Below are positions 9,443-18,488 of a stretch of DNA of 64,000 bases, one piece after another. Where the stretch lies: contig JAILGH010000022.1 of the NCBI GenBank assembly GCA_024697025.1, positions 60,729-124,728 on the forward strand. Direction: 5' to 3'. Each line of letters starts with the position of its first letter. The first letter of the stretch is position 1. The stretch comes from Pseudobutyrivibrio sp. GTDB lineage: Bacteria; Bacillota; Clostridia; Lachnospirales; Lachnospiraceae. Both the position numbers and the translations under genes were made by a program. Below the pieces are notes generated by a model. The model searched no databases, was not told the DNA's origin, and saw only the letters and a list, made by a program, of their open reading frames with translations.

Positions 9443-9471
9443 ATTTTATTAAGTTTCCTTAGGTTTGTCAA
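9443..9471 (-). promoter_or_regulatory. tcdA promoter
   Basis: TTGACA (9471-9466), 17 bp, TAAAAT (9448-9443) on the minus strand, starting right at the gltD stop codon. A CTAGGATT...AATCCTAG inverted repeat lies between it and the tcdA start. Confidence 0.7.
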
Positions 9472-10968
9472 TTAAAGATTGCTATATCCCATTAAATACT
9501 CATCTACCTGGCTTGCGCAGTCACGGCCCTGACGAATAGCCTTTACAACAAGGGACTGGCCTGTGTGCATATCACCGGCTGTAAATACCTTGTCTACAGA
9601 TGTAGCAAAGCTATCAGCAGTCTTAGATGCTACATTAGTGCGACCATCTATCTCTACCTTAAAGGCATCTGTAACGTACTTTTCTGAGCCAAGGAAACCT
9701 GCTGCAATGAGACAAAGCTGGCATGGCACTTCCTTTTCAGTACCCTCTACAGGTACCATCATTCTACGCCCAGATTTCTTGTCTACCTGTGACTCAAGAG
9801 AAATAAGTACTGCTGACTTTAAGTTGCCATTCTTATCTGCCTTGAACTCCTTAACAGTAGTTGTATAGATACGTGGGTCATGGCCAAACTTAGCAATAGC
9901 CTCTTCCTGGCCATAGTCTGTCTTGCAGACAAGTGGCCACTGTGGCCATGGATTGGTCTCTGCTCGCTGATCTGGAGCCTTTGGCATCATCTCAAGCTGT
10001 GTAACCGACTTGCAGCCGTGACGAATAGAAGTACCAACACAATCGTTACCTGTGTCGCCACCGCCAATGATGATAACATCCTTGTCCTTAGCAGAAATAT
10101 ACTGTCCATCTACAAGCTCCATATTGTTAGCCCAAAGGCACTTCGTTGTTGAAGTTAAAAAGTCTACAGCAAAGTAGATCCCCTTGGCATCCTTGCGGCC
10201 TACAGCGTCTATATCACGAGGATTAGATGAACCGCAGCAAAGAACTACAGCATCATACTTAGAAGTCAACTCTTTGGCCTTAACGTCAGCACCTACGTTG
10301 GCGTTAACTACAAACTTGATTCCTTCCTCTTCCATGATTTTGATTTTGCGGTCGATAACCTGCTTTTCAAGCTTCATGTTTGGAATACCATAACGAAGCA
10401 ATCCACCAACGTTGTCATTGCGCTCGTAAACTGTTACAAGGTGACCACGTCTGTTAAGCTGATCTGCTACAGCAAGACCTGAAGGGCCTGAGCCTACGAC
10501 AGCAACTGTCTTACCTGTACGAATCTTAGGTGGGTTGGCATCTGCCAAACCATTTGCATAGGCATACTCAATGATAGCCTTTTCGTTTTCTTTTGTAGAT
10601 ACTGCATCTCCATTTAATCCACAGGTACATGCTTTCTCACAAAGACCTGGACAAACTCTGCAAGTAAACTCAGGGAAGTTGCTTGTCTTGTGAAGGCGCT
10701 TATAGGCCATCTCATAATTTCCCTGATATACAAGCTCATTCCACTCTGGAATAAGGTTGTTTAAAGGACAACCAGATGTCATCCCCTTTATTGTCATACC
10801 AGCCTGGCAGAATGGCACACCGCAATCCATGCAGCGAGCACCCTGTCTCTTTTGCTCCTCCACTGAAAGTGGCTGGTGAAATTCTTTAAAGTTCTTTATT
10901 CTCTGAAGCGGACTTACCGCCTTAGCGTCTACGCGCTCATATTCTAAAAATCCTGTTGGCTTTCCCAT
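9472..10968 (-). CDS. gltD: Glutamate synthase small subunit
   Basis: A 498-residue NAD(P)H- and FAD-binding subunit that passes electrons to the GltB subunit. The N-terminal part carries the Cys motifs CMDCGVPFC (residue 47 on) and CRVCPGLCEKACTCG (about 104 on), which ligate the [4Fe-4S] clusters. TVAVVGSGPSGLAVADQL near 150 binds FAD, GGGDTGNDCVGTSIRHG near 305 binds the nicotinamide nucleotide, and VFTAGDMHTGQSLVVKAI closes the FAD site. It follows gltB by 43 bp in one operon. Its closeness to the small-subunit family is clear, and full length is present. Confidence 0.94.
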   Translation of the reverse strand: MGKPTGFLEYERVDAKAVSPLQRIKNFKEFHQPLSVEEQKRQGARCMDCGVPFCQAGMTIKGMTSGCPLNNLIPEWNELVYQGNYEMAYKRLHKTSNFPEFTCRVCPGLCEKACTCGLNGDAVSTKENEKAIIEYAYANGLADANPPKIRTGKTVAVVGSGPSGLAVADQLNRRGHLVTVYERNDNVGGLLRYGIPNMKLEKQVIDRKIKIMEEEGIKFVVNANVGADVKAKELTSKYDAVVLCCGSSNPRDIDAVGRKDAKGIYFAVDFLTSTTKCLWANNMELVDGQYISAKDKDVIIIGGGDTGNDCVGTSIRHGCKSVTQLEMMPKAPDQRAETNPWPQWPLVCKTDYGQEEAIAKFGHDPRIYTTTVKEFKADKNGNLKSAVLISLESQVDKKSGRRMMVPVEGTEKEVPCQLCLIAAGFLGSEKYVTDAFKVEIDGRTNVASKTADSFATSVDKVFTAGDMHTGQSLVVKAIRQGRDCASQVDEYLMGYSNL

Positions 10969-11011
10969 GATAACCTCCTATAAGGAAAAATATAAAAATT
11001 GCAAACTCCTA

Positions 11012-14000
11012 CTATTTCATCAAAAGATTAAATGCTTCGATTTGGGCCTGTTCACTTGAAAGTCCCTTCTCCTCCATCTGTACGATGGTCTGCATCATCT
11101 TCTTGTAATCGTAAGGCACAATTCGCTTGAATTTAGGTAAGTAATCGCTGAAATTATCGTAGATTTCTTTACCCTTAGCAGAACCTGTTGCCTTAACGTG
11201 TTCCGCAATTATTTCCTTAAGTTCCAGTACATCATATTTGTCTGTAACGGTCTCAAGGCTAACCATTGATTTATTAAGTCGCTTGTAGAGTGTGGCATCC
11301 TCATCCAATACGTAGGCAATACCACCAGACATACCAGCTGCAAAGTTCTTGCCTGTAGTACCAAGTACAACTACACGACCACCTGTCATGTACTCGCAAC
11401 CGTGATCACCACAGCCTTCAACTACTGCTGTTGCACCAGAGTTACGAACTGCAAATCTCTCGCCGGCAACACCATTGATGAAAGCCTTACCTGATGTAGC
11501 ACCATATAAAGCAACGTTACCGATGATGATGTTCTCATCCTGCTTGTAAGTAGCTTCCTTTGGTGGGAATACAATAAGCTTTCCGCCTGATAAGCCCTTG
11601 CCAAAGTAATCGTTAGAATCGCCCTCAAGCTTAAGTGTAAGTCCCTTTGGCACGAAGGCACCAAATGACTGACCGCCTGCACCTTGGCAATTAACAACGT
11701 ATCTATCCTCTTCAAGTGTCTCACCAAAATTTCTTGTAAGCTCTGCACCAAGAAGAGTACCAAGAGAACGATTTACGTTAGAAACCTTAGTGTCTACCTC
11801 ACCTGGCTTGCCTGATTCAATTGCTGATTTAAGCTTCTTTAAAAGAACTTTCTCATCTACTGTCTTTTCAAGCTCAAAGTTGTACTCGTGCTTCTTGTTG
11901 TAGCTAATCTTCTCATAAGGATTTGGATTAGAAACAACTGCTGACAAATCAACCTTTGAGAAACGCTTTGCATCGTCAACATCCTTAAGCTTAAGTAAAT
12001 CGTAACGTCCACAAAGCTCATCTACCGTCTTGCAGCCAAGCTCGGCCATGTACTCTCGAAGCTCCTGAGCGATAAATCTCATGAAGTTTACAACGTACTC
12101 TGGCTTTCCTGCAAAACGCTTTCTAAGCTCTGGATTTTGTGTAGCAACACCTACTGGACAAGTATCTAAGTTACATACACGCATCATTACACAACCCATC
12201 GTTACAAGTGGAGCTGTTGCAAAACCAAATTCCTCGGCACCAAGTGCACAAGCTATTGCTACGTCTCTACCACTCATGAGCTTACCATCTGTCTCGATAA
12301 CAACCTTGTTACGAAGGCCATTCATAGCAAGTGTCTGATGAGCCTCAGCAAGTCCAAGCTCCCATGGTAAACCTGCATTGTGGATTGATGACTTAGGTGC
12401 TGCACCAGTACCTCCGTCATAACCAGAGATAAGGATTACCTGAGCACCAGCCTTGGCAACACCAGATGCGATTGTACCAACGCCTGCCTCTGAAACAAGC
12501 TTTACAGAGATTCGTGCGTTCTTATTTGCATTCTTCAAATCATATATAAGCTCAGCCAAATCCTCGATAGAATAAATATCGTGATGTGGTGGTGGTGAAA
12601 TAAGGGCTACACCTGGAGTTGAAAGTCTTGTCTTTGCAATCCATGGATAAACCTTCTTGCCTGGAAGATGTCCACCTTCACCAGGCTTTGCACCCTGAGC
12701 CATCTTAATCTGGATTTCTTTAGCGCTAACAAGGTATTTGCTTGTTACACCAAATCTACCAGAAGCAACCTGCTTGATTGCTGAACAACGGTTAAGTCCA
12801 TCTTTTCCGACAGTAAAGCGCTCTTCTTCCTCGCCACCTTCACCAGAGTTTGACTTACCCTGTAAAATATTCATGGCGATAGCCATTGTTTCATGAGCCT
12901 CCTTAGAAATAGAACCGTAGCTCATGGCACCTGTCTTAAATCTCTTTACGATAGAGTCAACTGATTCAACCTCGTCTATGCTAACGCCCTTCTTTGGATA
13001 TTTGAAATCAATTAATCCGCGAAGATTTCTAACAGCATCCTCCTTGTTTACAAGACTTGTGTACTCCTTGAATGTATCGTAGTCACCAGTTCTTGTAGAA
13101 AGCTGGAGAAGGTGAATTGTTGCTGGATTATATAAATGCTCCTCTGCACCTGAACGCATCTTGTGCTGACCTCTTGAATCAAGAGTATCATCAACTGAAA
13201 GTCCAAGTGGGTCGAAAGCTTTGCTGTGCTGCATCTCAACATCAGCCTGGATATCGTTAATTGTGATACCACCGATACGACTGATTGTGCCAGTAAAATA
13301 CTTGTCAATTACATCTGAGCTGATACCGATTGCCTCAAAAATCTTGGCACCCTGATAAGACTGAACAGTAGAGATACCCATCTTAGATGCAATCTTGATG
13401 ATACCTGTGATAACTGCCTCATTGTAAGCATCAACTGCCGCATGAGCATCCTTCTTAAGCTGGCCCTTCTCTATAAGCTCAAAAATTGTCTCCTGAGCAA
13501 GATAAGGGTTGATAGCTGATGCACCGTAGCCAAGCAATGTTGCAAAGTGATGTACCTCTCTTGGCTCTCCTGATTCGAGGATAACTGAAAGGCTTGTTCT
13601 CTTTTTAGTCTGAACCAAATGATGCTGTACAGCTGCAACTGCAAGAAGTGAAGGAATGGCAACGTGATTCTCATCAACTCCTCTATCTGAAAGGATGATG
13701 ATGTTGGCTCCCTCTCTATTTACTCTATCTACCTCAACAAAAAGATGGTCGATAGCCTTCTCAAGTGAAGTGTTCTTGTAGTATGTGATAGGTACCGTCT
13801 CAGCGTGAAGACCTGGCACCTTCATTGCCTTAATCTTCATTAAATCTGTAACGGTAAGGATAGGGTTGTTTATCTGCAGCATATTGCAGTTTTCTTCCTT
13901 CTCCTCAAGGACATTACCAGCTGTTCCTAGATAAATAGTTGTTGCTGTAACAATCTCCTCACGGATTGAGTCGATAGGTGGATTGGTTACCTGGGCAAAC

Positions 14001-15538
14001 AACTGCTTGAAATAGTTGAAAAGTGGCTGATGATGATCTGACAATACAGCAAGTGGTACGTCGATACCCATTGCTCCTGTATTCTCGCCACCGTTAAGTG
14101 CCATTGGAAGGATAGAATCCTTAATCTCCTCGTAAGAATATCCAAAAGCCTTCTGTAATCTGTCGCGCTCGCTATCTGTATATCTTGGCACTGACTCATT
14201 AGGAATCTTGATATCTGCCAAGTGGGCAAGATTAGAATCAAGCCACTGACCATAAGGCTGACGGCTTGCATAAGTAGCCTTAAGCTCGTTGTCATCGATA
14301 AGTCTGCCTTCTACAGTATCAACGAGAAGCATCTTACCTGGCTTTAATCTATCCTTTAACTTGATTCTGCTCTCATCAATTGGAAGCACACCAACCTCTG
14401 AAGAAAGAATCAAATAATCATCGTTTGTGATGTAGTATCTAGATGGTCTAAGACCATTTCTATCAAGAACTGCACCCATGATGTCGCCGTCTGAGAAAAG
14501 GATTGAAGCAGGACCATCCCATGGTTCCATCATTGTTGAATAATACTGATAGAAGTCACGACGAGCCTGATCCATAGCCTTGTTCTTAACCCATGGCTCT
14601 GGAATTGTAATCATAACAGCAAGTGGAAGTGGCATGCCATTCATTACAAGAAACTCTAAAGCATTATCAAGCATGGCTGAATCGGAACCTGCCTGATTAC
14701 ACACAGGAGTAATCTTAGACATCTCTGGCTCAAGCACCTGAGATACCATTGTCTCCTCACGGGAAAGCATCTTGTCTGCATTACCCTTGATTGTATTAAT
14801 CTCACCGTTATGAACAATAAATCTATTTGGATGAGCTCTCTCCCAAGAAGGATTAGTGTTGGTAGAGAAACGTGAGTGAACTGTTGCAATAGCTGACTCA
14901 TAATCCTCGTCTAACAAATCCTCAAAGAATAATCTGAGCTGATTAACTAAAAACATACCCTTGTAGACTATAGTTCTGCTTGAAAGTGATGCTACGTAGG
15001 TATCCTCTGCAGTCTGCTCAAATACACGTCGGGCAACGTAGAGCTTTCTGTCAAAATCTAATCCCTTCTCGCACCCTTCTGGTCTTTTAATGAAAGCCTG
15101 ATAGATTGTTGGCATGCAATCTACAGCAGCCTTTCCTAAAATATCTGGCTTAGTTGGAACCTCTCTCCAGCCAAGGAACTGCAAGTTTTCCTTTTCTACG
15201 ATGATTTCAAACATCTTCATGGCCTGTTTTCTCTTTAATTCCTCTGAAGGGAAGAAAAACATACCAACACCATAATCTCTCTCATCACCAATGGTAATCC
15301 CGAGCTCCTTGGTAACCTTTTTAAAGAACTTGTGAGAAATCTGAAGCAAAATACCAACACCGTCTCCAGTTTCCCCAAGTGCATCTTTACCTGCTCTGTG
15401 TTCGAGATTTTCTACAATCTTTAACGCATCCGATACTGTCTGATGAGTTTTGATTCCCTTAATGGAAACCACAGCTCCAATACCGCAATTGTCATGCTCG
15501 AATTCGGGACTATACAAGCCCATCTGATGATTATCCAT
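11012..15538 (-). CDS. gltB: Glutamate synthase large subunit
   Basis: A 1508-residue enzyme that converts glutamine and 2-oxoglutarate to two glutamates. The N-terminal amidotransferase domain begins after a short propeptide at CGIGAVVSIKG. The central and FMN-binding synthase domains contain GQKMRSGAEEH-like and PGEGGHLPGKKV segments and ISGYDGGTGAAPKSSI. CNLDTCPVGVATQ supplies the 3Fe-4S ligands, and the C-terminal beta-helix domain has GGRVVVLGTTGKNFAAGMSGG. The start was placed at 15538, where MGLYSPEFEHDNCGIG matches the family's N-terminus. The longer open frame to 15643 runs through the leader and promoter. It is first in a gltB-gltD operon. Confidence 0.95.
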   Translation of the reverse strand: MDNHQMGLYSPEFEHDNCGIGAVVSIKGIKTHQTVSDALKIVENLEHRAGKDALGETGDGVGILLQISHKFFKKVTKELGITIGDERDYGVGMFFFPSEELKRKQAMKMFEIIVEKENLQFLGWREVPTKPDILGKAAVDCMPTIYQAFIKRPEGCEKGLDFDRKLYVARRVFEQTAEDTYVASLSSRTIVYKGMFLVNQLRLFFEDLLDEDYESAIATVHSRFSTNTNPSWERAHPNRFIVHNGEINTIKGNADKMLSREETMVSQVLEPEMSKITPVCNQAGSDSAMLDNALEFLVMNGMPLPLAVMITIPEPWVKNKAMDQARRDFYQYYSTMMEPWDGPASILFSDGDIMGAVLDRNGLRPSRYYITNDDYLILSSEVGVLPIDESRIKLKDRLKPGKMLLVDTVEGRLIDDNELKATYASRQPYGQWLDSNLAHLADIKIPNESVPRYTDSERDRLQKAFGYSYEEIKDSILPMALNGGENTGAMGIDVPLAVLSDHHQPLFNYFKQLFAQVTNPPIDSIREEIVTATTIYLGTAGNVLEEKEENCNMLQINNPILTVTDLMKIKAMKVPGLHAETVPITYYKNTSLEKAIDHLFVEVDRVNREGANIIILSDRGVDENHVAIPSLLAVAAVQHHLVQTKKRTSLSVILESGEPREVHHFATLLGYGASAINPYLAQETIFELIEKGQLKKDAHAAVDAYNEAVITGIIKIASKMGISTVQSYQGAKIFEAIGISSDVIDKYFTGTISRIGGITINDIQADVEMQHSKAFDPLGLSVDDTLDSRGQHKMRSGAEEHLYNPATIHLLQLSTRTGDYDTFKEYTSLVNKEDAVRNLRGLIDFKYPKKGVSIDEVESVDSIVKRFKTGAMSYGSISKEAHETMAIAMNILQGKSNSGEGGEEEERFTVGKDGLNRCSAIKQVASGRFGVTSKYLVSAKEIQIKMAQGAKPGEGGHLPGKKVYPWIAKTRLSTPGVALISPPPHHDIYSIEDLAELIYDLKNANKNARISVKLVSEAGVGTIASGVAKAGAQVILISGYDGGTGAAPKSSIHNAGLPWELGLAEAHQTLAMNGLRNKVVIETDGKLMSGRDVAIACALGAEEFGFATAPLVTMGCVMMRVCNLDTCPVGVATQNPELRKRFAGKPEYVVNFMRFIAQELREYMAELGCKTVDELCGRYDLLKLKDVDDAKRFSKVDLSAVVSNPNPYEKISYNKKHEYNFELEKTVDEKVLLKKLKSAIESGKPGEVDTKVSNVNRSLGTLLGAELTRNFGETLEEDRYVVNCQGAGGQSFGAFVPKGLTLKLEGDSNDYFGKGLSGGKLIVFPPKEATYKQDENIIIGNVALYGATSGKAFINGVAGERFAVRNSGATAVVEGCGDHGCEYMTGGRVVVLGTTGKNFAAGMSGGIAYVLDEDATLYKRLNKSMVSLETVTDKYDVLELKEIIAEHVKATGSAKGKEIYDNFSDYLPKFKRIVPYDYKKMMQTIVQMEEKGLSSEQAQIEAFNLLMK

Positions 15539-15571
15539 GTTTCTAATAAACTCCTTCCACTTTTGTAACGT

Positions 15572-15625
15572 AAAAAAGACGCCTAAACAAGTACCCACTT
15601 CGGGTATTTGTTTAGACGCCTTTGT
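15572..15625 (-). promoter_or_regulatory. gltB leader attenuator: ACAAAGG box plus intrinsic terminator
   Basis: ACAAAGG (15625-15619) overlaps the foot of a 19-bp stem (arms 15620-15602 and 15596-15578, with G-U pairs at the base) followed by TTTTTT. The box starts within a few bases of the predicted transcription start, so nearly the whole leader is box plus terminator. Confidence 0.75.
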
Positions 15626-15634
15626 CTCTGCATT

Positions 15635-15663
15635 AATATACAATTATCTAAATAAATTTGCAA
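15635..15663 (-). promoter_or_regulatory. gltB-gltD promoter
   Basis: TTGCAA (15663-15658), 17 bp, TATATT (15640-15635) on the minus strand. It lies immediately beyond the trpG stop codon, so gltB need not depend on the trp operon. Confidence 0.7.
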
Positions 15664-15671
15664 GCTTTTTT

Positions 15672-16238
15672 TTATGCGCACAAAAAATTTCTTAGCATTT
15701 GCTTGCCATCAGGGGTGAGAATTGACTCTGGGTGGAACTGCAAACCATAGATTTCATAGTCCTTGTGCTTAACAGCCATAATCTCTCCATCCTCAGTTTC
15801 TGCTATGACCTTGAGGCTTTCTGGTATGGTATCGCCCTCTGCCGCAAGGGAATGGTATCTAGCAACCTTAAGTGTCTCTGGCAACTCCTTAAAGATTCCA
15901 GCATTTACATCAACCTTAACATCTGACTGCTTGCCGTGCATCAGCTCCTTTGCATAAGTAATTGTAGCACCGAAAGTTTCACAGATAGCTTGGTGTCCGA
16001 GACAAACTCCAAGGATTGGAATCTTGCCTGCAAAATGCGCCACCACATCCTCGCAGATTCCTGCGTCACATGGCTTTCCTGGGCCAGGTGAAATAATGAT
16101 GTGACTAGGTGCAAGCTCTTCTATTTCGTGAATGCCAAGCTCGTCATTTCTAATAACCTTTATCTCAGGTGAAATCTCACCTACAAACTGAAACAGATTA
16201 TAGGAAAAGCTATCGTAATTATCTATAAGTAAAATCAT
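15672..16238 (-). CDS. trpG: Anthranilate synthase component II (glutamine amidotransferase)
   Basis: A 188-residue class I amidotransferase that supplies ammonia to TrpE. It starts MILLIDNYDSFSYN, has the oxyanion region SPGPGKPCDAG near residue 53, the nucleophile in GVCLGHQAICE near 80, and the His-Glu pair in GLQFHPESIL near 170. The start is at 16238, overlapping the trpE stop by 4 bp (ATGA) behind GGGAGG, which indicates translational coupling. An upstream in-frame ATG inside trpE is rejected. It is the last gene of the trp operon here rather than the second. Confidence 0.93.
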   Translation of the reverse strand: MILLIDNYDSFSYNLFQFVGEISPEIKVIRNDELGIHEIEELAPSHIIISPGPGKPCDAGICEDVVAHFAGKIPILGVCLGHQAICETFGATITYAKELMHGKQSDVKVDVNAGIFKELPETLKVARYHSLAAEGDTIPESLKVIAETEDGEIMAVKHKDYEIYGLQFHPESILTPDGKQMLRNFLCA

Positions 16239-17722
16239 GCCAAGCCTCCCTCTGCTGTCTTTACAGCGTTTACTACTGCCTTTGCCTTGTTGATGCACTC
16301 CTGTGCTTCCTTTTCAGGAACAGAATCATATACGATTCCAGCTCCAGAGCGAATACAAATAGCATCAGCCTTTTTATATACAAGTCTAATTGCAATACAT
16401 ACATCCAAGTTGCCTGTAAAATCGATGTATCCCAATGCGCCACCATAGATACCGCGCTTACTCTGCTCAAGCTCATCGATAATCTGGCAAGCTCTAAACT
16501 TTGGTGCACCAGAAAGCGTTCCTGCAGGAAGAATTGAATCTACTGCGTCAATAACATCCTTATCCCCAGCAAGCTCTCCTACTACTGTAGAACCAATGTG
16601 CATTACGTGCGAATAACGTTCGATACCCATATACTTTTCTACATATACTGAACCAAGCTTGCTGATTTTACCAATATCGTTACGTCCCAAGTCCACAAGC
16701 ATGTTGTGCTCTGCACGCTCCTTCTCATCAGCCAAAAGCTCTTTTTCTAAAGCTTTATCCTCAGCATCATCCTTGCCTCTAGGTCTAGTTCCTGCAAGAG
16801 GGAATGTGCTGACCTTTTTCTGCTCCACCTTTACAAGTGTCTCTGGAGAAGCACCTGCAATCTCGATGTCATCACTTGAAAAATAGAACATGTATGGCGA
16901 TGGATTGCTAGCACGAAGCAAACGGTATGTATCAAACAGGCTGCCTTCTGCCTTGGCACTAAGAGGATTAGATAATACAACCTGGAAGATATCTCCTTCC
17001 TTAATATAATCCTTAGCCTTGGTAACCATCTTACCGTACTCTTCATTGGTAAACTTTGGAGTAATCTCTGATTTGAGCTCAAGTGGTGCAAACTCAATCT
17101 TGTCACCAGTCTGCAAGAGATTCTTTATGTACTCAAGTCTTGTCTTTGCCTCTTCGTAAGCCTTCTCAACATCTGCTGTAGATACACCTGTAATTAAATA
17201 TATTTTTTGCTTGAAGTTATCAAATGCAATTACATCATCAAAGAGCATCAAATCCATGTCCTTGAAATCATCTTCGCCGTGATTTCCAAGGGCAAGCTTT
17301 GGCTCGCTGTACTTAATGTAATCATAAGAAAAATAGCCTACTAAACCACCAGTAAAGGTAGGAAAGCCCTCCAAAGTTGGACTCTTATATTCTGCCAAAA
17401 CTTTTCTCAAAGCCTCACCAGGATGAGCCACCTGTCTTTCTTCCACTAGCTCTTTTCCTGCGTCAGTGTTTGCCTTTATTGATAAAAGACCATCCTGACA
17501 GGTTATCTCAAGCTTAGGGTTGAATCCCAAGAATGAATATCTTCCCCAAGTCTCTGACTGGCTTGCACTCTCAAGAAGGTAGCACTGGTGGCTTGCTTTC
17601 TTGAGCATTCTCACAACCTCGATTGGAGTATATCCATCTGACAACATTTCAATTGCCACAGGGACGCGCTTATAGTCCCCTGTTTTTGCGATTTCGATTA
17701 CTTCTTGTAAACTAGGAAACAT
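16235..17722 (-). CDS. trpE: Anthranilate synthase component I
   Basis: A 495-residue enzyme that makes anthranilate from chorismate. The N-terminal part has the LLESA-type motif CYLLESASQSETWGRYSF near residue 50, where tryptophan binds for feedback inhibition in relatives. The chorismate-binding part has FQVVLSNPL, PFAG-equivalent TFPLAGTRPRGK near 310, HNMLVDLGRND, HIGSTVVG, and the C-terminal SGAGIVYDSVPEKE. It overlaps trpA by 11 bp and trpG by 4 bp. Confidence 0.94.
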   Translation of the reverse strand: MFPSLQEVIEIAKTGDYKRVPVAIEMLSDGYTPIEVVRMLKKASHQCYLLESASQSETWGRYSFLGFNPKLEITCQDGLLSIKANTDAGKELVEERQVAHPGEALRKVLAEYKSPTLEGFPTFTGGLVGYFSYDYIKYSEPKLALGNHGEDDFKDMDLMLFDDVIAFDNFKQKIYLITGVSTADVEKAYEEAKTRLEYIKNLLQTGDKIEFAPLELKSEITPKFTNEEYGKMVTKAKDYIKEGDIFQVVLSNPLSAKAEGSLFDTYRLLRASNPSPYMFYFSSDDIEIAGASPETLVKVEQKKVSTFPLAGTRPRGKDDAEDKALEKELLADEKERAEHNMLVDLGRNDIGKISKLGSVYVEKYMGIERYSHVMHIGSTVVGELAGDKDVIDAVDSILPAGTLSGAPKFRACQIIDELEQSKRGIYGGALGYIDFTGNLDVCIAIRLVYKKADAICIRSGAGIVYDSVPEKEAQECINKAKAVVNAVKTAEGGLA

Positions 17723-18488
17723 AATAAGCCTCTTTCATGGATTTGACGAATTCACCAACATGCTTTGGTGCATCCTTACCGTATTTTTCTATAACTCTAA
17801 CAATGGCTGAGCCACAAATAGCCCCGTCAGAAATGCTTGCCATCTCAGCTGCCTGCTCAGGTGTTGAAATACCAAAGCCAACTGCTGTAGGAATATTAGT
17901 ATTTTTGCGAACACGCTCAACAAGTGACTTGATGTTGCCATTAAGTTCGCTTCTAGCACCTGTAACACCAAGACTAGAAACAATGTAAATAAATCCGCTA
18001 GCATCGGCAGAAATCATATCGATTCTATCCTCTGAGGTAGGTGCGATCATAGAAACAAACTCTACTCCATACTCTGCAGCCACACCCTCAAACTCTTCCT
18101 TCTCTTCGAAAGGAACATCTGGCAAAATTATGCCGCAGATACCAGTCTCCTGACATCTCTTAAAGAATCTATCTGTACCATATGAGTAAACAACGTTTGC
18201 ATAAGTCATGAAAACAAGTGGTACATCAACCTCTGGGCTAACCTCGCCTACCATTTTAAATACGTCATCTGTTGTGACATTATTCTTTAGAGCTCTAATA
18301 TTGGCTTCCATAATAACTGGACCTTCTGCAGTTGGATCTGAAAAAGGTATACCAAGCTCAATCAAATCTGCTCCGTTTTCAGCAAGTGATTTGATGATTT
18401 CTTTTGATGTTTCAAGGTCTGGGTCTCCACATGTGATAAATGGAATGAAGGCCTTTTTATTATTAAATGCGTCAGCTATTTTATTCAT
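17712..18488 (-). CDS. trpA: Tryptophan synthase alpha subunit
   Basis: A 258-residue TIM barrel that cleaves indole-glycerol phosphate. The catalytic Glu lies in [18 protein letters not shown] near residue 45 and the catalytic Asp in [17 protein letters not shown] near 125. [12 protein letters not shown] and [10 protein letters not shown] form the phosphate site. The start at 18488 has GGGAGG upstream and overlaps the trpB end by 8 bp; a longer frame to 18536 lies inside trpB and is not used. Confidence 0.94.
   Translation of the reverse strand: MNKIADAFNNKKAFIPFITCGDPDLETSKEIIKSLAENGADLIELGIPFSDPTAEGPVIMEANIRALKNNVTTDDVFKMVGEVSPEVDVPLVFMTYANVVYSYGTDRFFKRCQETGICGIILPDVPFEEKEEFEGVAAEYGVEFVSMIAPTSEDRIDMISADASGFIYIVSSLGVTGARSELNGNIKSLVERVRKNTNIPTAVGFGISTPEQAAEMASISDGAICGSAIVRVIEKYGKDAPKHVGEFVKSMKEAYYVS

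Noticed and set aside
4581..15625. ANTAR two-hairpin antiterminator elements
   Set aside because: The leaders are too short and I could not find the paired hexaloop hairpins; kept as an unassigned attenuator.
15539..15643. Longer gltB start adding 35 residues
   Set aside because: It begins inside the predicted promoter and reads through the attenuator; the family N-terminus starts at MGLYSPEFEHDNCGIG.
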